64,000 nt of DNA from assembly GCA_964036665.1 (NCBI GenBank), contig OZ038530.1, positions 23,520,001 to 23,584,000 of the forward strand. Reading direction: 5' to 3'. Below, piece after piece: positions 11,766 through 22,452 of the stretch. This stretch comes from Gordius sp. MW1. Taxonomy: Eukaryota > Nematomorpha > Gordioida > Gordea > Gordiidae. Numbering within the stretch: position 1 is the stretch's first letter; each line of letters starts with the position of its first letter. The notes beneath the pieces are model-generated. The model had not been told where the DNA came from and did no database searches. It saw only the letters and a program-made list of their open reading frames with translations. Both the position numbers and the translations under genes were made by a program.

Positions 11766-12832
11766 CCTCCCCCTTTAACGAGAAGTCAAAGACTTAATGT
11801 CCTTACGTTCCGATAAAGGTATGGGGTTCAGTGTTGTTGAAAACCATTTAAAGGTCGAGGCGGACTTAGGTCGAGGTGGCGATTTACCTTATCAACTTTA
11901 AACAAAGTCTAAACAAACCATAGGTATAAGTATACCCAACATAATTTTTCAAACATTTCCTGAAATCTAGCCCATTGATATAATTTATCGTCTGACATCT
12001 AGTGCAAGTTTATGACCTTTGCCCTCGACTGATTCATGGACTGTGGATTTAATCGAAGAAATCGTGCACTGTGAATCAGCGGTAAAAGGGTACGTCATGG
12101 CTAGCGGACTTCTGTCCCAGCTCTGTGACGCACCGAGCAACAGTCGCAACCAAAATTATAATAAATCAGTACTAAATTATCCCAATTATTTTATACCTAT
12201 ACTTTAAATTGCCATTTACAAATCATCATTTTTCTCTCTCGCCACCCCTTCCTAATTCTATCTAAATCATGCGCAAACCGCCAATAACCATCGTAACAAA
12301 AAAACGTTAAATAATATTATCAATAAGAGAAAAAGGGGTTGAATAACAATTTTTCGTAAACATATATTTTTGATTATTACAATTAAAGCAATAATGTTTC
12401 AAAAAATTCGTAGTATGTAAATAATTCAAGTGGGTTACATTTTTTATATTTTGTTTACTGCATTTGTACTGAATTTGCCGAATTGTATTGAAGAATTTCT
12501 TCCTTCGTCCCCTGTTAATAAGAGGAACAATTTGTTTTTCGAATAATGATCAGCGTAATAATGGATGGGTATTTGCTTGTTTACCAATTTTTCGGAATTT
12601 TTCTTTCGTTCATAGAATCCTGCCCCTTGTCTCGGACAACTCTGTTGTTAGGTTGTCGCGGTTTGATTGGTTGCCAATTTTTAGGAATATTGAGAAATCG
12701 TTTTCTTGCACTCTCGGATAATCTATTGTCCCATTCAAGAATTATAGTTGTTGAATTGGTTATCTCCTCGAATGATCTTCATTCAGTGGTCATGAGTTCT
12801 CAAGTGGTTCAATTACTTTGTTCCGGCGCCAC

Positions 12833-13291
12833 TTTAATACCCTATACTTTAAATTTAATTTGTAATTATCCAATTTGAACAGCTAATTTATTTTATTAAT
12901 CGCGATTAAGATGTGTCCGCGATAAAATTTATTAACTTTTATTTTCCGTACCTTACATTTTTAATTTCATTTATTTATTACAAACAAAAAAAGGAGAATT
13001 ATTATATGTGTTAGAGAAAGCGAAAATTATCGATAACGATAAAAATAATGGTTAACTCATAATAATAATAATATTTGCGATGGTAATAAAAAGCGAAGTG
13101 GTATTAACAATCTATATAGCGTAGTGGTATTAACAAATCATCATGACTCCTCAGTCGTAAAGTAAATTTGACACGATTAAAAACAATAAAGATAAGTAAT
13201 AATAATCGTAGGGTAAACACAATAAAGATGCACATAATAAAAATCGTAGCATGTGTGGGAGGGGGGAATCAGAGTATGGGTGAACACCACA
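12833..13291 (-). repeat. LTR (5') of the short LTR element
   Basis: Partner of the LTR at 11303-11765; the primer-binding site lies at its inner edge (12820-12832). Confidence 0.8.
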
Positions 13292-13480
13292 ATTAGATAT
13301 TCGTTTTAGAAGCAGTAAAGTATAGATTTTATTGATGAAACAATTTTTTTGAGGAGATAACTTGAAAATATTTCATCTTTTATTTGATCCGAAATATCAA
13401 TAGAAATGATAAAGTATGTTATTTTAAATACAATTCTCATATTTCTAATTTTTTTTTGATGGTTAAATAACATTTAGCGC

Positions 13481-14399
13481 CAAATGTAGCATTGAAATTT
13501 GGGAAATATGCGTTTTCGGCATTGTACCTAGAAACCTGGGGAAAGAATAAAAAACCAATTAATTCCTCACGTATTTGACACTAAATCGAATGACTTACGT
13601 TTCCAATCATTCTACATTCTTTTCTTCATTAGATTACCGAGAGAAGAGATTCATTACATTTTGTATTAGTTTGATGCAAATTTGAGAAATAGTTTAGGAA
13701 AAGTTTTTTCACCAGAGTTAACGTTTGCAATAGCAATAGCGAGAAGATTAATGCGTTTGTGAGCTAGTTATCAATATCGTTTATAGGGCGCTATCTAGCT
13801 GGGCATTATGTGCATAAACTCCAAATGCTGATTTTTAAGTAGTCTTGATGTTCAACAAATTGCAATATGATGGAGTGGGTGCCATTTATGAGAGATTATT
13901 ATTTGCACGCTAAGTACCGATGACACAAGAATGGGGAAGCTTTGTAACAATAATGGAAATTACTAGCAGCGGATAGCCATAAAAAAGCGTATACATAACA
14001 GTTATCGAGGCTCCCACAAAAATATAGAACACACTGCTCATACAACGGAAGCGAGCAAACAATTATCAAGCACACCGTCTCTAGGATCTAAGCTTAGTTG
14101 ACGCAGGAAACATTACCTCTCAACAATAATATGTGCAGGTGAAGGCACGCTTGGGTAATTTGATAATTTTCAAAAAAGTTTTATTTTACTATTCAATATG
14201 TTTTTCATTCAAATCTGTAATGCTTTAAAAAGCATTTTTTCGCACATTGGTTACCATCGAGTTGCGAAATATTATCTTGTATTGTACTATGTTAATTATA
14301 TTACAGACACTTAGACACTACCCGGCTCTACAAGATTTTAAAACCGATAAACGGGTAACATCAGCTGTAAACAGATGGGAACTCGCAACACCTTACTTC
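13481..14399. promoter_or_regulatory. Upstream region of MESD, no specific motif
   Basis: About 0.9 kb of non-repetitive sequence upstream of the MESD start. A 3' splice-like TTAATTATATTACAG ends at 14306, 94 nt before the ATG; it could be the acceptor of a 5'-UTR intron or of a trans-spliced leader. No TATA box or other element stands out. Confidence 0.3.
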
Positions 14400-15654
14400 A
14401 TGCATATATTTCAAAATTGTGTTTTGCTAATTTTTTTGTTTGTCGTGAACGCGAAAAAGAAAGATATAACGGATTATAATGAAGCCGATATGGAAAGACT
14501 ATATGATGAATGGGAAAGGGCAGAAGAGGAGCAGTTGCCCATTGATGAGTTGCCTCCATCACACAAGCCACCTGTGCAGCTTGATATATCCAAATTTAAT
14601 ATGAGTGATCCCGAAGCAATTCTCAGACATTCAAAAAAGGGCAGAACTGTAATGATGTTTGTTACAGTATCTGGTATATTATTCTTTCTATTAAAATTAT
14701 TTTATGCTAAATATTTTGGTATTTTTAAGTTTTATCTTTTAGGTAAACCAAGCAGAAAAAATGCTGAGACTATAGTAAATATCTGGCACTCTCAATTATT
14801 TAATCATCATTATGATGTGACCCAGTATGTCTTTAAATGCTTATAATTAGGTTTTTTTAGATATATGATTGAAGATGACAGGGCCATATTTGTGTTTCAA
14901 GATGGGGAACAAGCTTGGGAAGCAAAGGATTTTCTCATTTTACAAGAAAGATGTGAATCTATTAATATAGAAAGTGAAGTTTATTATGGCAAGGGATCTG
15001 ATGTAAGTTGTAAATAAAGTAAAAAATCACCTAATAACTTATTTCTTTTAAGAGCATGTAATATAAATATTATTCACAATTTATTAATCTTTGGCTAATT
15101 TATTATTTATATTATTTTTTATTGAATATTACAATAATTATATTATTTTTATTATAACATTTGTAATACATGTGGTAGTTATAGATTTAGTGTCTGATTT
15201 TCTAATAAATTTGCCTTAACCCAGTTTTTAAATTGGGTCATTATGAATGCTCTAAGCAAGTCAATAACCTTAAAAATATGCTTAAATGTCTTGCCCAGTG
15301 TTTGCTTTGCCTAGTTTGCACAGATATATTATAAAAGATTATATGCATAATTAAAACTTGAATACCAAAGGCTTAACCTTAATTAAAAAAATTATTTAAT
15401 TAAGTATTCTGAAGTCTAAATTTTTATAAAATTGCAAACATTGTGATGTTTTTCCATCTAAGTATTTATACATTTAATGTTGGTGTAAAAGAGTACGTTT
15501 ATTTGCATATGTTTGTTTTGCTTAGAAATTTGTTCCATCAAAAACAACACAGTCCAAAGAAAATAAAGGTGGGAATAAAAAGGAAAAAAAGAAGAATACC
15601 CACATTGATAAGACTGAAAAGAAAAAGGAAGAAGAAATCAAACATGAACTATAG
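14400..15654 (+). CDS. mesd: MESD, ER chaperone for LRP/LDLR-family receptors (4 exons)
   Basis: Predicted coding exons are 14400-14673, 14743-14824, 14861-15002 and 15526-15654, joining in frame to 208 residues (human MESD is about 234). The start is chosen at 14400 because it begins an 18-residue signal peptide, MHIFQNCVLLIFLFVVNA, directly before KKKDITDYNEADMERLYDEW, the conserved MESD opening. The core then reads DPEAILRHSKKGRTVMMFVTVSG, AETIVNIWHSQLFNHHYDV, DRAIFVFQDGEQAWEAKDFL and ERCESINIESEVYYGKG, in family order. The last exon is a Lys/Glu-rich tail ending KHEL, a KDEL-like ER-retrieval signal. Known role: folding of beta-propeller/EGF modules of LRP5/6-type receptors in the ER, hence Wnt signalling. 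Introns are 69, 36 and 523 nt. The 36-nt intron (GTATGT...TTTTTTTAG) is exceptionally short; unspliced reading meets a stop. The 69-nt intron is stop-free and in frame. Confidence 0.92.
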
Positions 15655-15927
15655 GCTACAACTATGCAATTTTAAATCCTGCTCCAATTTTTTAGAGATA
15701 TTTTTTACACCCTCCCAAATTGTGGCAACAATTATTATTATTATTTTGTTGTTATGTATAAATCGTTTATTGTTAAACATAAATTTTTGAGATTTTATAT
15801 GGTCAACACAATATGAATTTTGAAAAGCATTATAATGTATTGTAGAAACGACGGGGCGTGATACATCGAAAACCCCGTGCAAAAAAATCATTTTCAAACG
15901 TGATTGCGTGTACAATGAATAAATTGG

Positions 15928-16178
15928 TTAGGGAGGTGAGGTAGGAGGGGCGATGGGCGTGGGCTGTCTACTTTTGTGCGCTTTTGCAATGAGAATGGCT
16001 ACGCCAATCGACGTGCAAATCAGCATGGCAATTCCAAAACCCAAAAATATGGGACCCAAATGATCCATCATTGTCATTCTCTTGCTTTGTCTATTGCCTA
16101 TAATTATTGTAGATACAGAACCGAAGTTACTTAAGTCGTCTATATATGAGACAATTTTGGTTTGACCTCCACCTAACT
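15928..16178 (-). CDS. C-terminal exon of an unrecognised membrane protein
   Basis: Minus-strand terminal exon of about 82 residues ending at a TAA at 15928-15930. It reads GGGQTKIVSYIDDLSNFGSV, then one clear membrane helix GPIFLGFGIAMLICTSIGVA continuing ILIA, then a short basic and proline-rich tail (KAHKSRQPTPIAPPTSPP). The helix followed by positive charges suggests a type I orientation with a cytoplasmic tail. It is convergent with MESD, only 273 nt from the MESD stop, and a minus-strand AATAAA near 15763 falls within the MESD 3' region. I do not recognise the family. The 5' edge at 16178 is a guess (phase 1, matching the candidate exon at 18095-18196). Confidence 0.5.
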
Positions 16179-16279
16179 CTATTTATTCACATGCTGAGGC
16201 GGGGTTATAGCGCACGTGTTTTTAAAAACATTGCATACTTAAATAATATTGGATGGATTAATTTGATGTATGCTGACCT

Positions 16280-16438
16280 GGGCGTAGCCAGGTTTGGAAT
16301 TAGAGGGGGGAATAATGATTTAGGGAGGGGCAAAATAATATTTGTTTTTTGAATTTTGGCCATAACATTGTAAAATTGAAAAGGAATTCTAAATTTAGAA
16401 GGGGGCCCACCCCTCCGTGCCACCTTGCTACGCCCATG
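16280..16438. mobile_element. Small MITE with TGGGCGTAGC ends
   Basis: About 159 bp bounded by TGGGCGTAGCC and GCTACGCCCA with GGGGGG and CCCACCCC near the ends. Target duplication is weak (TGCTGACC versus TGCATGCC). Related ends with GGCGTAGC occur at 21230, 28863 and 61257. Confidence 0.5.
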
Positions 16439-16469
16439 CATGCCGAATAGAAGGAAGGTGGCGTTCAAG

Positions 16470-17925
16470 TAGAGTTCTGCAAAGCAAAGTCTCTTTTTTT
16501 CAACCCAAACCCGACCCATCCGACCCTAAAGTAAAAAAATATTGTTGAAAATTGATTTTGATGGTTTTAAATGGCAACAAAATGTTATCTCCCCCAAGAA
16601 ACTACAGATTTTTAAAATTTTGCAAAACTGAAAGCGTTGGAAAAAAGCAGATACTAATTTAGAAAAATTGTATAGTATATTTCACCCAAAGTATCTCTCT
16701 TAACAAGTCATTTAAGCGACCATAAAAAAATACAATGTAGATGTATAAAAACTTTTGCTAAATTAAAAAGAGTCTGTCTGTGTTACCAAGCAACTTTTCA
16801 AGGCTAAAATGGTTGTGGCAATGTTGTGCGGGAATGAAAGGAGAAAATTTAATCATTTTTTTCAAAAAACTCTAATTTTTTAAATCATGTGTGTGTAAAG
16901 TAATGTTTTTTACACATTTTAATTATTCGTTTAATGAATAACGATGATATTATTATTATATTCTAGTGCACATGTTAGGCGGTAAATCAAGTTGAGACAT
17001 TAATATTTAAAAAAAAGGGAATTAAAAAAATCTTTAATTAGTTTTGTGATATCAATTATATGTTTTTTCATTATTTATAGCATGAATAGAGCCCTGCAAA
17101 ATTTCTTCGGCCCAAACCCGACTTCGCAATTTTTATTTTGCCCGATTGGCCCAGTCAAGACTGTTTTATTTTTGGCACGACTAAAACCCGAGCCCGACCC
17201 GATTTTTTAAATAAAAATTTTGAAAAATTAAATTAAGCTAAAAATTTAACTTTATAAAATAATTTTTTACAATTCCAAATGAATTTCTAAAGTTGTAACA
17301 GCTACTATGAATCTATTTAGATACCATAATAATTAATAAGATTTGCAATTCAGGTCAATAGACAAGTGAAATAAGCTGAAGTTTAAAAGCTATGTAATGT
17401 ACGCTGTGCGAAGATAATTATTTAATAACGAGTTGAGTTTATTTAAATTTTATTTAATAAAAGATCAATTTGCTTTGGTTCAATTCGGGCCAGGCTTGGG
17501 CCTCGGGTCGTGCAGCCGCACCAGGCCTGACTCGAGCCCCGATTAATTTATAGAATTCTGCTCTACCGGCTTCGGGCGGCCCGTACAGGGCTCTAAGCAT
17601 GCTAGATATTTGAACTTTCTGAGTTCAAATTGCGCAAATCAAAAAATCAGATGTAAAATTAAAGGAAATAAAATAAATGAATAAATAAGATAAATTAATC
17701 ATACATTTCGATATTAATTATAAAATATTATATATAATGGCATTAATTTAAAAGATATGCCAATTATGCAATGTAAGATTCTAACCTTCAACCCGACCCG
17801 AAAGCGTTAAAAATTTGTCAACCCGAATCGAAAGCATTAAAAAATTTTCAACCTGAACGCGAAGGCAATTTAAAATGTTCAACCCGACCTCGGGTCGGGT
17901 TTCGGGTCACCCGTGCAGGGCTCTA
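16470..17925. mobile_element. hAT-like element, CCCGA family (b), host of a nested copy
   Basis: Ends TAGAGTTCTGCAAAG and GTGCAGGGCTCTA with a 7-of-8 duplication CGTTCAAG / GGTTCAAG. Left arm carries AACCCAAACCCGACCC, right arm CCCGACCCGAAAGCG and GGGTCGGGTTTCGGGTCACC. A smaller relative sits inside at 17087-17595. No transposase. Confidence 0.7.
17087..17595. mobile_element. Nested hAT-like element, CCCGA family (c)
   Basis: Ends TAGAGCCCTGCAAAA and GTACAGGGCTCTA, duplication AGCATGAA / AGCATGCT (6 of 8). Inserted into its own larger relative; ends contain GCCCAAACCCGA and GGGCCTCGGGTCG words. Confidence 0.65.
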
Positions 17926-18094
17926 GGTTCAAGTAACATGCTCATTTTTTTTTAAAAAGTTTATATCACAAGTTTTAAATTATATAAAGACCATACTTTC
18001 AAGGAATGATATGACGCTTTCGCGTTGTTTAAGGGTAAGCCCATTCTTTTGTTCTAAATAAAATAAGCCATAAAAATATCTAAATTTATCTCAC

Positions 18095-18196
18095 TTTTGA
18101 TGACTATATGCTCACGAGGCTTTGGTTTGACTTTTACATGCCCCAAATTATTGGCTTTAAAGGACTTTGATCGTTCTGGTGAAACTTTAGTTGGAC
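18095..18196 (-). CDS. Candidate internal exon, unrecognised gene
   Basis: Minus strand, 102 nt between an acceptor-like ATTTATTAAAG and a donor GTGAGA. It encodes PTKVSPERSKSFKANNLGHV followed by KVKPKPREHIVIK, ending in phase 1. This phase fits the exon at 15928-16178, giving a junction VIK-KLGGGQTKIV; the intervening ~1.9-kb intron would hold the hAT-like pile-up. Joining is inference. Composition is protein-like but no domain is known to me. Confidence 0.35.
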
Positions 18197-18410
18197 CTTT
18201 AATAAATTAAGTCGATGTAAATCGTTGAAAAGTTTTGTGACAGATTATTTAAAGGTCTTAAATTAATGGCAAACGTTAAGAGAGAAGTTTCATATTTAGG
18301 TTTATAAGTGTGGCAAGAGTGTCGAATATAATAGACAAGACCTGCTCATTAAATGAAGTCTACCAATGGAGGCTTTTAAAAACATTTTATAGACTATTAT
18401 TCCTTTGTAT

Positions 18411-19260
18411 CTACAATTGTTGTGGAATGGAGAAAATGACTAAAGTAAAATTGGAATCGATATTTCGGGCTGCAGAAACTCCACAACTCCTCTTTACGTA
18501 AACTGCTATAAAAACTATTGTTTCTCACGATTGGATTACTATTTAAATTAGTCAACTCATAGCAATAACGTCATTATCAAAGTTCTCTATGGTGCTACAA
18601 AACAACTTGAATGATAAGCTTATAAATTTGTTTGCAAATTTTAGTACTCACGAACTATTTGGTATGTCGTCACTTTCACCTTGTTAGGTTTGCCTGCATC
18701 AAACATTCAAAAAATTATGTACATGTTTCCATCAAGAAATGTTATAATCATAGACTAGATAGACTGCTCACCAACGCACAAATTGTGTATTCTTTTTCCG
18801 CCATTTTGAAGTGATCATGGTAAAGTGGTGATCATATAGAATTAGTAATTTTCGTAAATTAAATAATATTAAAAAGGTAAATAAAAAATATTGAATTGGG
18901 TAGATATCAAAATAACATTTTAAAATAAATATTATTTACCCAATACATAAATAAAAATGTAAAAACTGCCATTAAGGTTTTTTTAATAATATAGGGCCAT
19001 CAATATAATATTAATTTATTGACGTTCTTTTTAATTTATAAACTAGTGAGGAAGGTAAATTGACTGTTATAGGGGAAAATTACATGGTTAAAATACACCA
19101 GTTGCTCTCTTCAAATTGGACGAAAATGTGCACAATTAACCATATGCAACATATGACATGAGCAGTCTTTCTAGTCTATGCTTATATATTATATAAAAAT
19201 ATTACCTTCATTTAGAAAACGCGCAGAGTTATCATCCCTCTCAACTATATTACCTATCAT
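18411..19260 (-). CDS. Unrecognised multi-exon gene, minus strand
   Basis: Four minus-strand segments join in frame with good splice signals: 19260-19206 (or 19253-19206), 18693-18652, 18586-18557, 18505-18411. The joined reading runs NIVERDDNSARFLNEG, KPNKVKVTTYQIV, QNFDNDVIAM, TVYVKRSCGVSAARNIDSNF and TLVIFSIPQQL, then TAG. Donors include GTAATA and a consensus GTGAGT; introns are 512 nt (80 nt once the MITE at 18749-19180 is subtracted), 65 and 51 nt. Start is unsure: an ATG at 19258-19260 follows an in-frame stop, or an acceptor GATAG is used and the gene begins further right. The end may also continue, since GTAGAT overlaps the stop. At 73 residues it is probably partial. Function unknown; it may be the same gene as the exons at 18095 and 15928, although I found no in-phase link. 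Confidence 0.45.
18749..19180. mobile_element. 432-bp MITE inside an intron
   Basis: Terminal inverted repeats of 22 bp: CATAGACTAGATAGACTGCTCA at the left and its complement with one mismatch at the right. Flanks are TA-rich, so the duplication is ambiguous (TA or TTATA); size and ends fit a Tc1/mariner-type or similar MITE. It lies between two exons of the minus-strand gene. Confidence 0.7.
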
Positions 19261-19749
19261 ATTTTACAAATATTTTAAACATTACTTTCCATTTCCATCT
19301 CATAACACGATTTCAACGATATAATGACCAAAATTATTTCAAGATTAACAATAAACCACATTTGTAATGTTTCCTCAAAGCTTTCCTATTAAGTAGTGAT
19401 TACACAACATTGTTAATATTTATTGTCGCTTCAACAATCACTCATAGCACTTACTTTCTAGGGTTTAATAAATCACAAAGAAGAAATAATGAAAGTGTGC
19501 CAAATTTTTATTAACCAAAAGTAAAATGAAAATTTTTAAAACATGACAAAATAATTTTAAAAGCATTGTGATGGCTATTACTGCAGCATATGTGTGGAAG
19601 GAGACCGGCAAATACGATAATTAGTATCTAGTTCAAATATTAAATATAAAAAGGAACTTTGATGTGACATTTCAAGATATATGTGAAATTCAAAAATATC
19701 TCTAAATCTTTCTCTCTCTTTATCCAACCCCACCTTATAGGATGAGAAC
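19261..19749. other. No recognised feature; possible upstream part of the minus-strand gene
   Basis: A strong minus-strand donor, CCTAGAAA then GTAAGT, lies near 19450-19465, which might end an exon further right, but I could not find a convincing open exon attached to it. Confidence 0.3.
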
Positions 19750-20646
19750 TAGAGAACTGCAAAGTCCCTTTTTTCAACCCACACCCGACCCTTTTAACCC
19801 AAACCGACCCTAAAGCAATTTATAATCTCAAGCCGACCCCGCCCGATCCGAAAGCGTTAAAATTTTTTTAGGAGAATCTTCCTCGAACACGTTTCAAATT
19901 TTGGTATCCAACGGGAGTGTAAGAAACATTGCGGTGTGCATAGGGGTAGCCGGGGGGGGGGGGGGAGTGACAGGGATGGGCGGCTGCCCCCCTTTGAACC
20001 CAAAAATCTTAGATATTTTATCAAATTAGGGCTAAAAATGGTTATTTTGCACCTACCTTAATCATTCTTCTTGCCCCCCTCTACTTTCAATCCTTGCTAC
20101 ATGAGGATGTTCGCAATTTAATCGACAAATTAAAGTGCGTTTATGAAACTAATTGATACCACAGATTTTGATTACTAAATTAATTAGAGATTTATTATAG
20201 AGATATATAAATGTAATAGCATCTACAATATCGGGTCTTACTTTGAAATATATACTTTTGCAAATGAATCATCTAATAAATTTAAATTTACTTTCATTTG
20301 TTTTATAAATATACATTTATGTAGTTTAAATTGATAATAAACTACCACTTCAGACTATAAATACAATTAAAAATATTATTTTGCTCATATATTTTACCCT
20401 TCATGAGTCAAATTAAAATTTGCGCAAAATTTAAACAATCAGATTTAAAAGAACAAAAGGGATTTAATTAACTGAATGAATGATCTTTAATTATACATTT
20501 CGAACATTAGTTTAAAAGATATGTCCCGTGTATTTTGCAATGTAAGATTCATAGCCTTTGACGCGACACTTTAAATCCAACCCGACCTGAAAACATTTCA
20601 ATATTCATGGTGGGGTCGGGTTTCGGGTCACCCGTGCAGTTTTCTA
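19750..20646. mobile_element. hAT-like element, CCCGA family (d)
   Basis: Ends TAGAGAACTGCAAAGTC and GTGCAGTTTTCTA; arms carry CAACCCACACCCGACCC and GGGTCGGGTTTCGGGTCACC. No clear target duplication. A G-rich repeat at about 19938-20102 (GGGGTAGCCGGGGGG to CCTTGCTACATG) of the GGCGTAGC-type appears inserted in it. Confidence 0.6.
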
Positions 20647-21229
20647 AGAGAGCTATGCCATTCTCTTTGTTTTAAAGGTCAACATAAATTAGAAATCGTA
20701 CTCGCTATAATTTAAAATTATAAAGTTTAGAAACTTGAGATTTCAATTTGATCTTTTTGCGTTTAATATTAGCGCCTAATTCTAAATTTTGATCATATGT
20801 TTGCATTTTTAATTAATAGGTTGACAAATTTTAGGTCATATTATTTAAAATCCAAAATTTATTCATTTCAATTAAAATTAAAATTAAATAAATCTATTTG
20901 TTAGCACGCTTTAACTAATAATATACCTTTTAAAATATATAAGACATTAAATAATAACAATGTTGTAAAATAAGGCTTTTCACATTATATAGTTGTTTTG
21001 GCAGGCGCATTCGAATTTACTATAATTTCTAAAAAATTGGCAATTGTGCAGTATAAATACGCGTACCTATATTAATAGAAAATGATTATTATTTAATGGT
21101 AAATTTAATTAGAAAAGGAAAAGAAGGAATGTAAAACGGGACCTTAAACTATATTATCATAGTATTTACTTTTGCATTATTATGATTTATGTTATAGAAC
21201 AATATATGTGCTAAACCGTAGGTCCTTAT
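20647..21229. other. No recognised feature
   Basis: AT-rich, no exon or repeat family recognised. AGAACAAT at 21196-21203 is an exact match to the 8 bp following the right hAT end at 28863. Confidence 0.35.
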
Positions 21230-22452
21230 CAGTGGCGTAGCTAGCATTTTTGCCTTGGGGGGGGCTGAGCTGGTCAAATAGGGGGGGGGGGGGGGGGGAC
21301 AGAAAAATTTCCCTACCCACACCTTTAAGAATAAAAGATATGTTTTGCCCCCCCCCCCCCAATCCAAAACCTAAATACGACCATGGGTCAAATGCAATTA
21401 AAAAAATTTTCTTTCATAAACGTTGGACAAACTTAAAATTCCGCTACTACTTTGTGTATTTTTTCTATTTATATCACACTAATATGTCCCCTCATGTTTA
21501 TAGGGCATAAAATTAATAAAATTTATTCATAAATAAAACAAAGTGATGTAGTTAAAACAATGTAGAAAATTTCACATGGTATAATAAGTTTGTAAGGGTA
21601 AAAGTGGAACGGGGATATTGACAAGAAATTGTTGACCTTTTAAAAAATAATGCAAATAGTTAAAAAAACTATATAACAAAGTTTTTATAAAATTTATTGC
21701 CACAACCCAAAGAATCTTCAAAGAATCTTGGCCATTAATATAACAAATATTAATTTTACATATGCAATATTGGCAGCATTTTCAGGCAGCATTTATATCA
21801 GGAAAACGATGAGAACATTTAAAAGCCTTTTTTAGGTTAGATCCTCAAAAGGCGCAATTATAACATAAGATATAAAAAATTAATATTAGTATTTAGAAGT
21901 TATTGCCCCTTGATATTATAGATATATTTAAACAACCCCCCCCCCCCCCCCCCTTCACCACCTAAAAATTAAAAAGAACTAATAAATTTAACGGCTAAAT
22001 GAACCTAAAAATATTCTGTCAAAATTAAATGAATCAAAATTTTATTTGACAATTTTAGATGAAATTAGAGATGTGAGATGCACAGAACAACTTAGCGTCC
22101 AAAGACAAACATAATGATTTTTTTAGGAGTTTTATCCCTTGAAAGTTTTGATGCGTTAACAATTGTCTATAAAATTCAGGAATTGGTTATTAATATTAAT
22201 TTATCAAACTTTTGATGGGATATCACTAAAAAAGGGGAAAAAATGGTGTACAAACAATTTTTTGGAAAACTATTGGCTTTATATGTGCATGTGGTACATA
22301 AAAATATGCAAGGTATGTTAAACAATAAGCATGTGAGATGGCAATTAAATTGAATCCAGGATGGAATTTTCGTAAATTTAATAATATTTTAATATATTTT
22401 GAAAGTGTTAAAAAGTTTAAAAGCCCAGATAATTTTTAATTAAATATTAAAA

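Larger units (their letters stand above)
11303..13291 (-). mobile_element. Short LTR retroelement without pol (TRIM/LARD-like)
   Basis: Two ~460-bp LTRs (11303-11765 and 12833-13291) begin TGTGGTGTTCACC on the minus strand and are flanked by a 5-bp duplication ATTAG. Next to the right LTR lies TGGCGCCGGAACAAAG, a typical primer-binding site; next to the left LTR a purine tract (GTTAAAGGGGGAGG). The ~1.07-kb inside encodes no recognisable Gag or Pol, so it depends on another element. LTRs differ at scattered sites, so it is not brand new. Confidence 0.8.
10013..13480. repeat. Locally duplicated unit, each copy broken by a TE
   Basis: Unit 1 (10013-10073 plus 10984-11185) and unit 2 (11186-11302 plus 13292 to about 13480) share landmarks in order: GCCTA...AATTTGCA, TACATATAATTGTTGTACAT, TTAGTTAAC, GAAGCAG. 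Unit 1 is split by a hAT-like element and unit 2 by a short LTR element. A tandem duplication came first, the insertions later. Confidence 0.55.

Noticed and set aside
14247-14399. N-terminal extension of MESD by 51 codons
   Set aside because: No ATG starts it, it is not like MESD, and it would bury the signal peptide that begins at 14400; it also spans a likely 3' splice site at 14306.
18310-18501. Plus-strand 63-codon frame
   Set aside because: Overlaps a minus-strand exon with better splice and composition support, and shows no family.
18095-18505. Joining all minus-strand exons from 19260 to 15928 into one gene
   Set aside because: The phase at the end of the exon at 18411 (phase 2) does not match the exon at 18095 (phase 1); I kept them apart.
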